Shown: positions 37,614 through 49,332, counted from the stretch's first letter. The stretch is 64,000 bases of DNA from Iningainema tapete BLCC-T55 (GCF_014698965.1 NZ_JACXAE010000098.1:1-64000), one strand, 5' to 3'. A program made the numbers and translations. The notes: generated by a model from the sequence alone, not told the origin.

Positions 37614-39104
37614 ATGGATTTAAAAATCTTGGACACGAGCAGCGCTCAAAATGCTCAAGTGACAAAGAAAAAAAGACTTCCAGGATGGCGCAGAATTTTC
37701 TTTGGCGTTCGCACGCGCATCCTAGCTTTGTACATCGTGCTGATGGCTTGCTCCACGTTGGTATCTATTCTAGCAATCCGTCAAGTTCTCCTTGCCCGAC
37801 TAGAAGAGCAGGTGGAAAACTTTCTTACCCAGGAGGTAAAGCAGTTTAGACGATTGACACAGGGCACGAACCAGACTAGAACTAAACCTTTGAGGGATGA
37901 TGTCGCTGCCATATTTGATTTATTTTTGTCTCGCAACATACCCCATGACGATGGGTTTTTCATTACACTGTTGAATGGGAAATTTTACAAATCGAGTCCT
38001 CAAGCCCTCCCGGCTACTCTACAGCCGAATTCGGATTTGGTTAAACACTGGGAGAAACTTACCCAACCCCAGCGAGGCTTGAAGAAATTAACTTCGACTA
38101 ATAGTATTTACTATCAGGCAGAGCCAGTAAAAAAAGGGAAAACGCACGGTGTGTTTGTGATCGCTTACTTGACTAGTAACGCTCATCAGCAGGTAAACCG
38201 GGCGGTTGTCGTCACTATCCAGGTGACAATAGCTGTTCTAGCCGTAGCATCGGTGCTTGCCTGGGTAGTAGCGGGACGGTTATTAGCTCCTCTGCGCTTA
38301 CTTATTGAAACAGCCCACTCGATTAGCGAGTCTGACCTATCTCGACGCATTCCCGTGCAGGGAGTAGACCAAATTGCTGAACTCACTATCACCTTCAACG
38401 AGATGTTAGATCGTCTCCAGACTGCCTTCGCCAGTCAACGAAACTTCATCAACGATGCAAGTCATGAACTCAGGACACCGATCACAATTATTCGAGGTCA
38501 TTTAGAACTGCTGGGGGATGATCCCCAAGAGCGACGTGAAACATTGGAGTTAGTGACTGATGAGTTGGATCGAATGAGTCGCTTTGTCGATGACCTACTA
38601 TTATTGGCAAAGGCAGAGCAACCCAATTTTTTAAATTTACAAACTGTGGATGTTAGCTCGCTGACTGAGGAACTTTACACCAAAGCCCTAGCCCTGGCGT
38701 TTCGAGACTGGCGTTTGGAAAACAAGGGTGTGGGGAGGATTGTAGCTGACCGTCAGCGACTGACTCAGGCAATGATGAACTTGGCTCAGAATGCTGCTCA
38801 GCACACAAGTGATGGGGATGTCATTGCCCTTGGTTCAGTGCTGATGAATGGTTTGGCTTTTTTCTGGGTGCGTGACACAGGCGTTGGCATTGCCCTTGCC
38901 GACAGAGAGCGGATCTTCGAGCGCTTTGCTCGTGGGCATCATAGTCGCCGTCGTTCTGAGGGTGCTGGTTTGGGATTGTCGATCGTACAAGCGATCGCTT
39001 CTGCTCACGGTGGTCGGGTTGAATTAAAAAGCAACCTGGGTGAGGGTTCTACATTCACTATTGTTATTCCAATAGATCCACCGCAGGAGGTTATGTTTGA
39101 CTGA
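37614..39104 (+). CDS. Membrane sensor histidine kinase
   Basis: This 496-residue kinase has two transmembrane helices (FGVRTRILALYIVLMACSTL and VTIQVTIAVLAVASVLAWVV) with an extracytoplasmic sensor of ~150 residues. HAMP (GRLLAPLRLLIETAHSISES), HisKA with His284 in DASHELRTP, and HATPase_c (MNLAQNAAQHTSDGD, DTGVGI, GAGLGLSI) follow. All catalytic motifs are present. It overlaps the following response regulator by eight bases, so the two are partners. Confidence 0.93.
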   Translation: MDLKILDTSSAQNAQVTKKKRLPGWRRIFFGVRTRILALYIVLMACSTLVSILAIRQVLLARLEEQVENFLTQEVKQFRRLTQGTNQTRTKPLRDDVAAIFDLFLSRNIPHDDGFFITLLNGKFYKSSPQALPATLQPNSDLVKHWEKLTQPQRGLKKLTSTNSIYYQAEPVKKGKTHGVFVIAYLTSNAHQQVNRAVVVTIQVTIAVLAVASVLAWVVAGRLLAPLRLLIETAHSISESDLSRRIPVQGVDQIAELTITFNEMLDRLQTAFASQRNFINDASHELRTPITIIRGHLELLGDDPQERRETLELVTDELDRMSRFVDDLLLLAKAEQPNFLNLQTVDVSSLTEELYTKALALAFRDWRLENKGVGRIVADRQRLTQAMMNLAQNAAQHTSDGDVIALGSVLMNGLAFFWVRDTGVGIALADRERIFERFARGHHSRRRSEGAGLGLSIVQAIASAHGGRVELKSNLGEGSTFTIVIPIDPPQEVMFD

Positions 39105-39768
39105 GCGAATTTTGATTGCCGAAGATGAGCCGCGCATAGCTGCTTTTTTGGAAAAAGGGTTACGGGCGTCGGGGTTCATTACCGCAGTTGCCAAAGACGG
39201 TGATGAAGCGTTGAGTATGGCTCAAAGTGGGGATTTTGACCTCCTCATCCTAGACATCGGTCTTCCTGGTAAAGATGGTTGGATGGTGTTGGAAGAATTA
39301 CGCGGTCAAGGCGAACAGCTACCTATTATTATCCTCAGCGCTCGTGACGAGGTGAGTGATAAAGTCGCTGGACTCGAGGGTGGAGCTAACGACTACGTAA
39401 CAAAGCCCTTTCGGTTTGAAGAACTGCTGGCGCGGGTACGGGTGCGGTTGCGCGACAATCGCTTGCCCAAACGACAGGAAGAATTTGTTCTCAGAGCGGG
39501 CAATATTATCATTGACTTGCTTACACGTCAAGTTAGGGTTGGCGATCGCCCGGTTCAGTTATCCGCAAGAGAATTTACGCTAGCTGAAACTTTTGTGCGT
39601 CATCCCGGACAAGTGATGAGTCGAGAACAGCTACTGAGTCAAGTTTGGGGCTACGACTACGATCCCGGCTCCAACGTCGTTGATGTCTGCGTGGGTTATC
39701 TGCGCAAGAAGCTAGGTCACAACTACATTGAAACCGTCAGAGGCATGGGCTATCGGTTACGAACATGA
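39097..39768 (+). CDS. OmpR-family response regulator
   Basis: This 223-residue protein has a receiver domain (phospho-acceptor Asp53 in LLILDIGLPGKDG, acidic pocket AEDEP, Lys in YVTKPF) and a C-terminal winged-helix DNA-binding domain (VQLSAREFTLAETFVRHPGQ, then SNVVDVCVGYLRKKLG). It starts with TTG at 39097, inside the end of the kinase gene (overlap of 8 bp), and is its cognate partner. It should be phosphorylated and then bind promoter DNA. Targets are unknown. Confidence 0.93.
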   Translation: MTERILIAEDEPRIAAFLEKGLRASGFITAVAKDGDEALSMAQSGDFDLLILDIGLPGKDGWMVLEELRGQGEQLPIIILSARDEVSDKVAGLEGGANDYVTKPFRFEELLARVRVRLRDNRLPKRQEEFVLRAGNIIIDLLTRQVRVGDRPVQLSAREFTLAETFVRHPGQVMSREQLLSQVWGYDYDPGSNVVDVCVGYLRKKLGHNYIETVRGMGYRLRT

Positions 39769-39940
39769 AATTTTTCTCATCAAATATTCATATTAAATCC
39801 ATAAAGATTTATGAAGATAACTATTAACCCTCTTCTATGAGGGTAATAGGGGTGGCTGATAGTCAGGTGGGGAGTCAAATATCCATAGCCACAGCCGTGA
39901 TGCCGAAGCATTATCAGGGGTGCAAATGCTGAATAATTGA

Positions 39941-41494
39941 ATGTTCAAGAAAATGAAAATCAGATATATAAAACCAAAACAGTCCATAGTCAACGATCTA
40001 GTGGCATCTTTTGTTGTGTTTCTTGTCGCTCTGCCACTATGTATGGGAATTGCGATCGCATCAGGGGTTCCTCCATCCTTGGGGATAATCACAGGAATAG
40101 TTGGCGGAATTATTGTTGGCACTGTTGCTGGCGCTCCATTGCAAGTAAGTGGACCTGCGGCTGGGCTGGCTGTGATAGTCTGGGAACTGGTTCAGCAGTA
40201 TGGTATTGAAATGCTAGGACCTGTTCTTCTCCTCGCAGGTTTATTCCAGTTACTAGCAGGAGTGTTCAAGCTAGGACAGGTTTTCCGCGCAATATCTCCC
40301 GCAGTAATCTATGGGATGCTAGCTGGCATTGGCGTGCTCATCTTTGCTTCTCAATTCCACGTCATGTTTGATAGCAAGCCCAGCGCTCACGGAATCAATA
40401 ACCTCATTTCCATTCCCAGCGAAATCTATAAGGCAATCTTTCCAGACCAAGGTAGCAACCATCACATTGCTGGCATTGTGGCGGCGATTACTATGATCGC
40501 GCTCATCCTTTGGGAGAAGTTTAAGCCAAAAAGATTAAAGTTGATCCCCGGTGCTTTGATTGCTGTCGTGATTGCAACGCTTGTCGCCACTGCGTTGAAG
40601 TTGCCTGTTCAGTACGTCAATGTACCCGATAATCTTGTCAACACGGTTCAAATTCCAAAGCTAGAGAACTTGATCAGTGCCCTCAAGCCACAAATGCTCA
40701 CCGAAGCGATGGGTATAGCGTTTATCGCCAGTGCGGAAAGTCTGCTCTCAGCAGCAGCGGTAGATCGGCTTCAGTTTGAATCAAAGACTAATTTTGACCG
40801 CGAACTGGCAGCACAAGGCTTTGGTAACATGGTTTGCGGCGCGTTGGGAGCGCTACCGATGACGGGTGTGATTGTCCGCAGTTCTGTGAACGTTGAAGCA
40901 GGAGGCAAAACTAGACTGTCAGCGATTCTTCACGGAGTGTGGCTGTTAGCTCTTGTTGCCGCCGCGCCTTCGCTACTGAATATGATTCCCACTTCCAGCC
41001 TCGCGGCGATTTTGGTGGTCACCGGCTATAAGCTAGTGAAAGTTGAGAATCTGCGGAAGCTGCAACAATATGGGCGCATCCCTGTGTTTATCTACTTTGC
41101 CACCTTGGGCGGAATTATCACTGCTGACTTACTGGTTGGCGTACTGCTTGGTCTTGTGCTATCGGTATTTAAGCTGATCTACAAGGTTTCCCAACTTAAT
41201 ATCCTCATCGATCAAGATGAAAATAACCAGCGCACAGACGTGTATTTGGAGGGGATGGCTACATTTATTCGGCTGCCACAACTTGCCAAAGTTCTTGAGC
41301 AGATTCCTCCAGGGAAGGAAATTCATCTCCACCTAGAGATGCTAACCTACATTGACCACTCCTGCCTCGACTTTTTGTCAATGTGGGAAAAACAACAACA
41401 AAACAAGGGAAGCACTGTCGTCTTGCAATGGAATAAGTTAATAGAGCGCTACCGCAAACCGCTTGTCACTGGGCGATCTTCTCTAGCGGCGTAG
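39941..41494 (+). CDS. SulP-family anion transporter (BicA-like)
   Basis: This 517-residue membrane protein has about ten to twelve helices. The family signature is near the N-terminus (DLVASFVVFLVALPLCMGIA, SGVPPSLGIITGIVGGIIVG and VSGPAAGLAVIV). A short STAS-like domain closes the protein (HLHLEMLTYIDHSCLDFLSM). SulP proteins carry sulfate, bicarbonate or similar anions with Na+ or H+, and cyanobacterial BicA is a Na+/bicarbonate member. Substrate cannot be told by sequence alone. It lies 170 bp after the two-component pair, which may control it. Confidence 0.88.
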   Translation: MFKKMKIRYIKPKQSIVNDLVASFVVFLVALPLCMGIAIASGVPPSLGIITGIVGGIIVGTVAGAPLQVSGPAAGLAVIVWELVQQYGIEMLGPVLLLAGLFQLLAGVFKLGQVFRAISPAVIYGMLAGIGVLIFASQFHVMFDSKPSAHGINNLISIPSEIYKAIFPDQGSNHHIAGIVAAITMIALILWEKFKPKRLKLIPGALIAVVIATLVATALKLPVQYVNVPDNLVNTVQIPKLENLISALKPQMLTEAMGIAFIASAESLLSAAAVDRLQFESKTNFDRELAAQGFGNMVCGALGALPMTGVIVRSSVNVEAGGKTRLSAILHGVWLLALVAAAPSLLNMIPTSSLAAILVVTGYKLVKVENLRKLQQYGRIPVFIYFATLGGIITADLLVGVLLGLVLSVFKLIYKVSQLNILIDQDENNQRTDVYLEGMATFIRLPQLAKVLEQIPPGKEIHLHLEMLTYIDHSCLDFLSMWEKQQQNKGSTVVLQWNKLIERYRKPLVTGRSSLAA

Positions 41495-41510
41495 AAATCA
41501 CTCTGATTAT

Positions 41511-43598
41511 TTATGACAATAATGTTACAATTGTCTTGATTAACTCTTTAGGTTCGATGGGTTTGGCTATATGCCTTTGAAATCCGGCAGCTAGAGCAAG
41601 CTGTTGATTGAAATCTCCAGCATAAGCGGTGAGAGCGATCGCTGGAACTTCCCCGCCCTGATCTTTTGGCAAAGTTCTGATCTGCCGAATCAACATATAC
41701 CCGTCCATGTCTGGCATCCCAATGTCACTAATTATCACATCAGGCTGGAAACTTATGAAAGCAGCAAATGCCTTGCTTGCCGTTGCTGTAGCGATCGCTC
41801 TTGCCCCAGTTTGCTCTAACAAAAAAGCAACGAACTCGCGTGTATCTGTATCATCGTCTACCAGCAGAACTTGAACACCGTTCAAATCAAGGGATGGCTC
41901 TGAAAATGTCAGATTATGATTGACGGTGGGTTGAATGGGCATAAGTGGAAGCCTCACGGTAAAGGTTGCGCCCAAACCTTCACCAGGACTTTCTGCCCAC
42001 ACAGTTCCGCCATGTAGTTCAACTAAGTGATGGACTATTGCCAATCCTAACCCCAGTCCACCAAATTTGCGGGTTGTGGCTGCATCAGCTTGACGAAAGT
42101 AGTCAAACACATGAAGGAGAAAGTCAGGATGAATACCAATACCAGTATCGCTCACAGTAATTTGTGCTTGAGAGCCAAGTTGCTCTAGTCGGATCTCTAC
42201 TCGTCCCCCAACATCTGAGAACTTGACGGCGTTAGAAAGCAAATTCCAAATTACCTGCTGTAATCGTGTGGGATCTCCTAAAACTTGACAGACATTTGGA
42301 ACAAGCATTGATAGGATTTGAATTGATTTGGCTTCTGCCGCCAGTCGCACCGTTTCCGAAGCAGCGTTAATTATTGCTACCAAATCAACCGGGCAAGTAT
42401 TCAAGCTGAGTTTGCCCCGCAGAATCCGAGAGACATCCAGCAAGTCTTCAATCAGTTCAGACTGCAACTTAGCATTCCGGGCAATGACACTAAGGGCAAG
42501 TCTAGTCTTGGCTTCGTCAAGTTTGCTGGTTTGGAGTAGTTTTGACCAACCTAAAATGGGATTCAGGGGACTACGTAGTTCGTGGGATAGCACTGCTAAG
42601 AACTCATCCTTAATTCGGTTAGCAGCTTCGGCTTCTGCCCGTGCAGCTTGTTCTCGCGCTAAGAGTTGTTCGCGTTCGGCTTGTGCAAGTTTACGCTCGG
42701 TAATATCTTGAGCAACACCTGCAATCCTGTAAGGTTGACCGTTTGCATCGAAAATTATAGTACCGCGATCATGCACCCAACGCACCGATCCATCGGGACG
42801 CACTACCCGATACTGAACGTCAAAGGTTGGTGCGGGATTGTCTCTTGAGGCAGTGGCTTCTGTGAGGGCGCGATCATCAGGATGTATGGCTTCAAGCAAC
42901 TCATTAAAGTTAGCATAGAGGCGATCGCGGCTGCGTCCCCACACGCGCTCGTAGGCAGGATTGACGTAGAGTACCCGTTGCTGTTTGGCATCTGATAGCC
43001 AAAACACATCCTCAACAGTTTCCGCCATCTGCCGGAATCGCTCTTCGCTTTCCAGCAAGGCTGCTTCTACTCGTTGGCGCTCAATTTCGATGAATGCTGC
43101 TCGTTGTGCAACAACTAGATGTGTCGTCTCGTTTACCTGGTGAAAGACTCCGACAGCATTGCCCATCTCGTCACGAATGGGACTAAAGGATAAGGTGAAG
43201 TAGGTTTCTTCAAGATAACCGTTGCGATCTTTAAACATTATTTGATCGACAACACAACTTGTCTGTCCTGTTGCGAGGCATTGCTCAAAAGCAGAACCGA
43301 TCGCACACCACTCGAAAAACCAACATTCCTGATAATCTTTACCAATTGCATCAGGATGCTTAGCCGCGCATAGGGAACTATAGGCATCGTTGTAGATCTG
43401 CACTCGTTGGGAACCCCAAATCAAGCACATAGGAGAGTTGGAGGCGAGGCACAGATTCACTGTCACTCGCAAAGTTAGCGACCAAGACTCTATCGGTCCT
43501 AGCGGCGTCTTTGACCAGTCCATTGAGCGAATTAGCTTGCCCATCTCACCGCCACCAACGAGCCAATGGGCGGCTTTTGGTTCCTCGTGCGCAGTCAT
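41511..43598 (-). CDS. PAS hybrid sensor histidine kinase with receiver
   Basis: This soluble hybrid kinase of ~695 residues has an N-terminal PAS-like domain (MDWSKTPLGPIESWSLTLRV, common in blue-light or redox-type PAS proteins), then a second PAS/PAC (ETVEDVFWLSDAKQQRVLYV, ITERKLAQAERE). HisKA with His in FLAVLSHELRSPLNP, HATPase_c (LLSNAVKFSDVGGRVEI, DTGIGI, GLGLGLAIV) and a C-terminal receiver with Asp in DVIISDIGMPDMDG follow. The phospho-acceptor Asp is present. I chose the ATG at 43598; seven more residues are possible from 43619. Partners and signal are unknown. Confidence 0.9.
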   Translation of the reverse strand: MTAHEEPKAAHWLVGGGEMGKLIRSMDWSKTPLGPIESWSLTLRVTVNLCLASNSPMCLIWGSQRVQIYNDAYSSLCAAKHPDAIGKDYQECWFFEWCAIGSAFEQCLATGQTSCVVDQIMFKDRNGYLEETYFTLSFSPIRDEMGNAVGVFHQVNETTHLVVAQRAAFIEIERQRVEAALLESEERFRQMAETVEDVFWLSDAKQQRVLYVNPAYERVWGRSRDRLYANFNELLEAIHPDDRALTEATASRDNPAPTFDVQYRVVRPDGSVRWVHDRGTIIFDANGQPYRIAGVAQDITERKLAQAEREQLLAREQAARAEAEAANRIKDEFLAVLSHELRSPLNPILGWSKLLQTSKLDEAKTRLALSVIARNAKLQSELIEDLLDVSRILRGKLSLNTCPVDLVAIINAASETVRLAAEAKSIQILSMLVPNVCQVLGDPTRLQQVIWNLLSNAVKFSDVGGRVEIRLEQLGSQAQITVSDTGIGIHPDFLLHVFDYFRQADAATTRKFGGLGLGLAIVHHLVELHGGTVWAESPGEGLGATFTVRLPLMPIQPTVNHNLTFSEPSLDLNGVQVLLVDDDTDTREFVAFLLEQTGARAIATATASKAFAAFISFQPDVIISDIGMPDMDGYMLIRQIRTLPKDQGGEVPAIALTAYAGDFNQQLALAAGFQRHIAKPIEPKELIKTIVTLLS

Positions 43599-43784
43599 GG
43601 AGTTTTTTTTCCTTTGCAAAGAGGTGTTCTACGCGGTGTTGTATTGGGCGATCGCTATTAGCGGGGTAAAGCCTGTTGCACCAACTGTGTACATTTTAGC
43701 AAATTTGAATCATTACTTCTACCACATTTAGTCAAAAATTAGTCTCTATCTAAGAGAATATTTTTTTACTTTGGACAAATATCT

Positions 43785-44030
43785 TCAAAGTCCAAATACG
43801 GTATATGCTTCCTCGTCAGCTTCAGACGCCCATTCATTCAAGGTTCCAGCCACCGCATCAAGATAGTCCCAATCTATTTGCCGTGCTTTTTTTAATATCA
43901 CTTGTCCTTGCACGATTTCAAAGGCGACACAATCCCCTTGAGAAATCCCTAGTACATCTCGTACTGTCTGGGGGATAGTTGCTTGGTACTTCTTGGTTAA
44001 TCTAGATACAGGTGTCTTGCTCGTAGCCAT
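43785..44030 (-). CDS. AbrB/MazE-type antitoxin-like DNA-binding protein, orphan
   Basis: This 81-residue protein has a SpoVT/AbrB swapped-hairpin domain (TKKYQATIPQTVRDVLGISQ, then GDCVAFEIVQGQVILKKA). The acidic C-terminus (LNEWASEADEEAYTVFGL) resembles MazE/PrlF-type antitoxins that bind a toxin with this tail. No toxin gene is recognisable within 150 bp downstream (43620-43784) or upstream to 44201. It may be a free regulator or a leftover antitoxin. Confidence 0.8.
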   Translation of the reverse strand: MATSKTPVSRLTKKYQATIPQTVRDVLGISQGDCVAFEIVQGQVILKKARQIDWDYLDAVAGTLNEWASEADEEAYTVFGL

Positions 44031-44228
44031 AAAGAAATTCTGTTGAAGGGAAATTTATTATAGTAATATCGTAATACGGTATTACTATAGCCAGCAATAA
44101 AAGTCACGCGATCGCCATCCCTTAGCATATAATGCCATCAATATTGTCCCTAAATTTATGTAACATTGTACTACTTTATAATACGATAAGCAATTGAGAG
44201 TTTGAAAAAAACAGAAAAACTATTCGTA

Positions 44229-44639
44229 ATGCTTAAAGTAACTTACAAGACAAATTTGGAAAATGTTGATTGGACAGAAATGAAAGCAACGCTACAAGCA
44301 GATGCATTTGACAATGGACGAAGCCCTAAGCAACTCAAAGATTCTTTTGAAAATAGCTATGCCACTTGTATTGCTTATATAGATAATCAAATCATTGGCA
44401 CAGCTCGTGTTTTGTCTGATGGAATTTGCAATGCTTATGTTGTTGATGTCTGGACACTTAGTAACTATCGCCGTCAGGGGATTGGACGCACAATAATGCA
44501 AATCCTCTTAGAGAAGTTAAAAGGACAACATGTATATTTATTTACTAATGATGTTCCTGAGTTTTACAAAAAAATAGGCTTTACTGAACAGCCCATTGGT
44601 ATGAGTCAGGTTGTGGGCAGATGGCTAGTGAACAAATAA
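44229..44639 (+). CDS. GNAT-family N-acetyltransferase
   Basis: This 136-residue protein has the GNAT fold: TARVLSDGICNAYVVDVWTL (strands 4-5), the acetyl-CoA pyrophosphate loop YRRQGIGRTIMQILLEKL, and VYLFTNDVPEFYKKIGFTEQ at the C-terminus. It starts at an ATG; a TTG nine codons before (44202) is weaker. Substrate is unknown. It is convergent with the next GNAT gene. Confidence 0.85.
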   Translation: MLKVTYKTNLENVDWTEMKATLQADAFDNGRSPKQLKDSFENSYATCIAYIDNQIIGTARVLSDGICNAYVVDVWTLSNYRRQGIGRTIMQILLEKLKGQHVYLFTNDVPEFYKKIGFTEQPIGMSQVVGRWLVNK

Positions 44640-44653
44640 ATAATTCAACTATG

Positions 44654-45100
44654 TTAATCTGGATTCCATGTGTACTCAATATTTGGTTGTTTATTAATTA
44701 AATTGACTCCTAAACATCCAGCAATAAAACCATGCTTTTCATAAAACTTGCGTGCATGTAGATTGTGCTGAAGAGTTGTGAGCGATAAACCGTCAGAACA
44801 AATTGTTTTTGCTTTGTTTAGTAAAGCAGTTCCTACTCCCATTCGCTGTGCATCAACATCTACAAAGATTTGCGCCAATTTTTTCTCTGCTACCATAAGA
44901 ACTACAAAACCAACTATCCGATCTTGAGTTTCAGCAACCCAAACACTGCCAAGCTTAGCTATATCATTTTGAAATCGTTTCTTCCATTCATCAAAGGGTT
45001 GCGGATGCTTCAGGGTAGGGAATGTATTTGTCCAAATGCGATACCAAAGAGCAACAACTTCATCTAAATCATCGTCAATATAATGTCGTATTGTGAGCAT
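44654..45100 (-). CDS. GNAT-family N-acetyltransferase
   Basis: This 148-residue protein has typical GNAT features: VWVAETQDRIVGFVVLMVAE, the CoA loop DAQRMGVGTALLNKAKTIC, and TTLQHNLHARKFYEKHGFIA, which is the conserved last strand and loop. The ATG at 45100 gives MLTIRHYIDDDL, the usual start of these proteins. It ends 14 bp from the stop of the opposing GNAT gene. Substrate is unknown. Confidence 0.87.
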   Translation of the reverse strand: MLTIRHYIDDDLDEVVALWYRIWTNTFPTLKHPQPFDEWKKRFQNDIAKLGSVWVAETQDRIVGFVVLMVAEKKLAQIFVDVDAQRMGVGTALLNKAKTICSDGLSLTTLQHNLHARKFYEKHGFIAGCLGVNLINKQPNIEYTWNPD

Positions 45101-45127
45101 GTGGAAGGTAAAACGGACAAATGACAA

Positions 45128-45382
45128 ATGCCTAAGAAACAGAAATTTCCTTACCTAGTTGGTTCTAAATGGACGGCGCAGCAAAAAGTAGATGGTTGGC
45201 GGCACTTCCAAGTTGTCAATCGTAAAAACCAGGGTAAGTGGGTTTACGCTGAGATGGTTGCTGCCTGTGACCCTAATGTCCGCTTCTGGATTAATGCCAA
45301 ATTATTACAAGATGGTTCCCAGTGGCAAGCTGGTTGGCAAACACTACAGGAAATTCGCGCAATCGAAGAAGATGTTTCTTAA
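45128..45382 (+). CDS. TIGR02450-type small tryptophan-rich protein
   Basis: This 84-residue protein matches a small cyanobacterial and proteobacterial family of Trp-rich proteins (TIGR02450): LVGSKWTAQQKVDGWRHFQV, KWVYAEMVAACDPNVRFWI, then NAKLLQDGSQWQAGWQTL. It is soluble, and function is unknown. It starts 27 bp from the divergent GNAT gene, so they share a promoter region. Confidence 0.88.
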   Translation: MPKKQKFPYLVGSKWTAQQKVDGWRHFQVVNRKNQGKWVYAEMVAACDPNVRFWINAKLLQDGSQWQAGWQTLQEIRAIEEDVS

Positions 45383-46032
45383 CGCCCCCGTGTAGGGCAA
45401 ATCCTTTTGGTGGTATTTTGAAGAATTTTAACCAATTTTTCCACATGTAATAATTTTTTACATAATTCAAGCAATTACTCTAAAACCCTTTCTCTTCATA
45501 TTTGCACTTTACGATCCCCCCTGCCCCCCTTGTAACGGGGGGGATTATCTGCGCCCCCTCAAGATGATGAGCGATCGCCTGCCCCCCTTGGATAAGGGGG
45601 GTTGGGGGGATCTCCTTTAATGAACAAGGTTAACCAAGCCGTATTGTCCATAGAGTGATCGCACTCTTCATCCCGATTCTCAATCCTAAAATTAGCCGCT
45701 TAGAATAAGTTTTTTTGATGGAAAAGCATATATTACAGGATATTTTGAGTTTTTGTTTTTTGTAACTAATTTTTTGTTAACTAATTATAAATTTTTATTT
45801 TTTGAGTTTTACTTGCATAATTGAGCTTTATTATAGGTAAAAGTCAAAAAAAACCTGCTTTAAACCCAAAATTGCCATATAAATCCCTCAGATAATTGAC
45901 AACCCCCTTTATTTTCTGTGTGATTTAGACAATAATGACACTCACATACCTCACACATCGCCAACAGCGGCTAGTTGAAGGCAAGTGTTTGAGCCACGCA
46001 GTTTGACAAGAAACTATAAGAGGCAAACAAAA
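45383..46032. promoter_or_regulatory. Long leader region upstream of chlL with two G/C-run repeats
   Basis: No gene-like frame is visible in ~650 bp. Two dispersed repeats of the CCCCCCTTGG...GGGGGG type lie at about 45515-45546 and 45583-45613; another copy is near 60551. The stretch 45720-45960 is very A/T-rich and is the likely place of the chlL promoter and long leader. I cannot point to specific elements. Confidence 0.5.
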
Positions 46033-46899
46033 GTGAAACTAGCAGTTTATGGAAAAGGTGGTATCGGAAAATCCACAACTAGCTGTAATATCTCTGTCGC
46101 CCTAGCCAAGCGCGGCAAAAAAGTGCTGCAAATTGGTTGCGATCCCAAACACGACAGCACCTTCACCCTCACCGGGTTCTTAATTCCGACAATTATCGAC
46201 ACTTTGCAAGAAAAAGACTACCACTACGAAGATGTCTGGCCCGAAGATGTCATCTACAAAGGCTATGGCGGAGTTGATTGTGTGGAAGCAGGTGGTCCTC
46301 CCGCTGGTGCTGGATGTGGCGGCTACGTAGTAGGCGAAACAGTGAAATTACTTAAGGAACTCAACGCCTTTGATGAGTATGATGTAATCTTGTTTGATGT
46401 TCTCGGTGACGTTGTTTGTGGTGGTTTTGCAGCACCTCTTAACTATGCTGACTACTGCTTAATTGTTACTGATAACGGCTTTGACGCCTTATTTGCTGCC
46501 AATCGCATCGCTGCTTCTGTACGGGAGAAAGCCCGAACTCACCCACTACGTCTGGCTGGGTTAATTGGCAATCGCACTTCTAAGCGCGATTTGATTGAAA
46601 AGTATATCGAAGCCGTGCCAATGCCAGTTCTAGAAGTTCTGCCTTTAATTGAAGATATTCGCGTTTCTCGTGTCAAGGGCAAGACTTTATTTGAAATGGC
46701 AGAACTAGACCCCTCTTTGAGCTACGTTTGCGATTACTACCTCAACATCGCCGACCAAATTTTGGCACGTCCAGAAGGTGTAGTCCCGAATGACTCACCA
46801 GATCGTGAATTGTTCTCTTTGTTATCTGATTTTTATTTAAATCCGGGTAAACCACAGGTTCCTAATCCTAAAGAGGAATTAGACTTGATGATTGTATAA
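46033..46899 (+). CDS. chlL: Light-independent protochlorophyllide reductase iron protein ChlL
   Basis: This 288-residue protein is the NifH-like ATPase that passes electrons to the ChlN/ChlB complex for chlorophyll synthesis in the dark. It begins [20 protein letters not shown] (P-loop GKGGIGKS). The two cysteines that hold the shared [4Fe-4S] cluster are in [12 protein letters not shown] and [10 protein letters not shown]. The C-terminus is complete. The start is GTG at 46033, which gives the family's KLAVYGK start; an ATG 16 codons before (45985) is in frame but adds residues not seen in the family. Confidence 0.97.
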   Translation: MKLAVYGKGGIGKSTTSCNISVALAKRGKKVLQIGCDPKHDSTFTLTGFLIPTIIDTLQEKDYHYEDVWPEDVIYKGYGGVDCVEAGGPPAGAGCGGYVVGETVKLLKELNAFDEYDVILFDVLGDVVCGGFAAPLNYADYCLIVTDNGFDALFAANRIAASVREKARTHPLRLAGLIGNRTSKRDLIEKYIEAVPMPVLEVLPLIEDIRVSRVKGKTLFEMAELDPSLSYVCDYYLNIADQILARPEGVVPNDSPDRELFSLLSDFYLNPGKPQVPNPKEELDLMIV

Positions 46900-46927
46900 A
46901 TCATTAAAGTTTAGGATGGGGGATAAA

Positions 46928-47728
46928 ATGAGTTTCTTTCACAGCTTTACAGAATCGATCAAGCAAAAGTGGTTGCAATTCTTTGGGCTCAACCAAGACT
47001 GGTTAAGGCTGCATATGGAGGTGGAATCAGTTTATACGCCCGATGGTGGTAAGCGACCACCTTCTTACCTCATCCTGGGAGTAGTGAACGCGCTAGAACC
47101 TAAACTAGCGCAGTTGATGTTACCCTTTTCTAAATTGAATCAGGACGCTGATACCCTAATTGAGGTGCTGGAGTTGCACTTCGATCCAGATATTGCTCTC
47201 GGTAATCGTGTCATCCCTGAAGTTTCTGAGTCAAGTCGATTTGAAGAATCAGAAGAAATCATGATGGATTCGCCCAATGATGAAACATTGGCGCACTCCG
47301 TGACAAATGGTTTTGGTTCAGGTAATCACGAGTTGGAAATGCTCGATGACCATGAACAAACGCTCATGGTTTCAGATACCGAAATGCAAGATGAACTCAG
47401 AGCAATTTCTTTAGATGATGTCACTCAAAATAATGTGGCAGACACACATAATGGCTCTAAAGATCACAATTTAAATTCGGAGCTTCATCACAACGGTGTC
47501 AATGCAGTGGATGCTTTTGGTGATATTTCTTTTGATGACCTCAAGGAAGTAGATAGTAAAAACTCCACAGCCAATGGCTCAAATGAGAATGGGTTTGCCG
47601 TAGTGGATGATATTTGGGGTGACGAAACATCTCACAAGGGTGAAGCTGATAAAGACATTTTTGGTGGGGAAGAAATATCCGGCTCTTTTGATGATTCAGA
47701 TATTGCCCGTCTCTTCCCCAAAGCGTAA
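46928..47728 (+). CDS. DUF5331-type acidic protein between chlL and chlN
   Basis: This protein of about 266 residues begins SFFHSFTESIKQKWLQFFGL. A short conserved N-terminal domain of ~90 residues follows (SYLILGVVNALEPKLAQLML), with a very long acidic, Asn/Asp/Glu-rich tail. It ends with DIFGGEEISGSFDD and ARLFPKA. Cyanobacteria often have such a gene (DUF5331) between chlL and chlN. It may assist assembly of the complex, but nothing in the sequence shows this. A good ribosome-binding site (GGGGGA) precedes the ATG at 46928. The tail is probably disordered. Confidence 0.82.
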   Translation: MSFFHSFTESIKQKWLQFFGLNQDWLRLHMEVESVYTPDGGKRPPSYLILGVVNALEPKLAQLMLPFSKLNQDADTLIEVLELHFDPDIALGNRVIPEVSESSRFEESEEIMMDSPNDETLAHSVTNGFGSGNHELEMLDDHEQTLMVSDTEMQDELRAISLDDVTQNNVADTHNGSKDHNLNSELHHNGVNAVDAFGDISFDDLKEVDSKNSTANGSNENGFAVVDDIWGDETSHKGEADKDIFGGEEISGSFDDSDIARLFPKA

Positions 47729-49309
<1,581 letters not shown>

Positions 49310-49332
49310 AAACAAAAATTAGTTAAACGCCG

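Noticed and set aside
39835-40122. Minus-strand open frame at the start of the SulP gene
   Set aside because: It is antisense to well-conserved SulP codons and to the gap before it.
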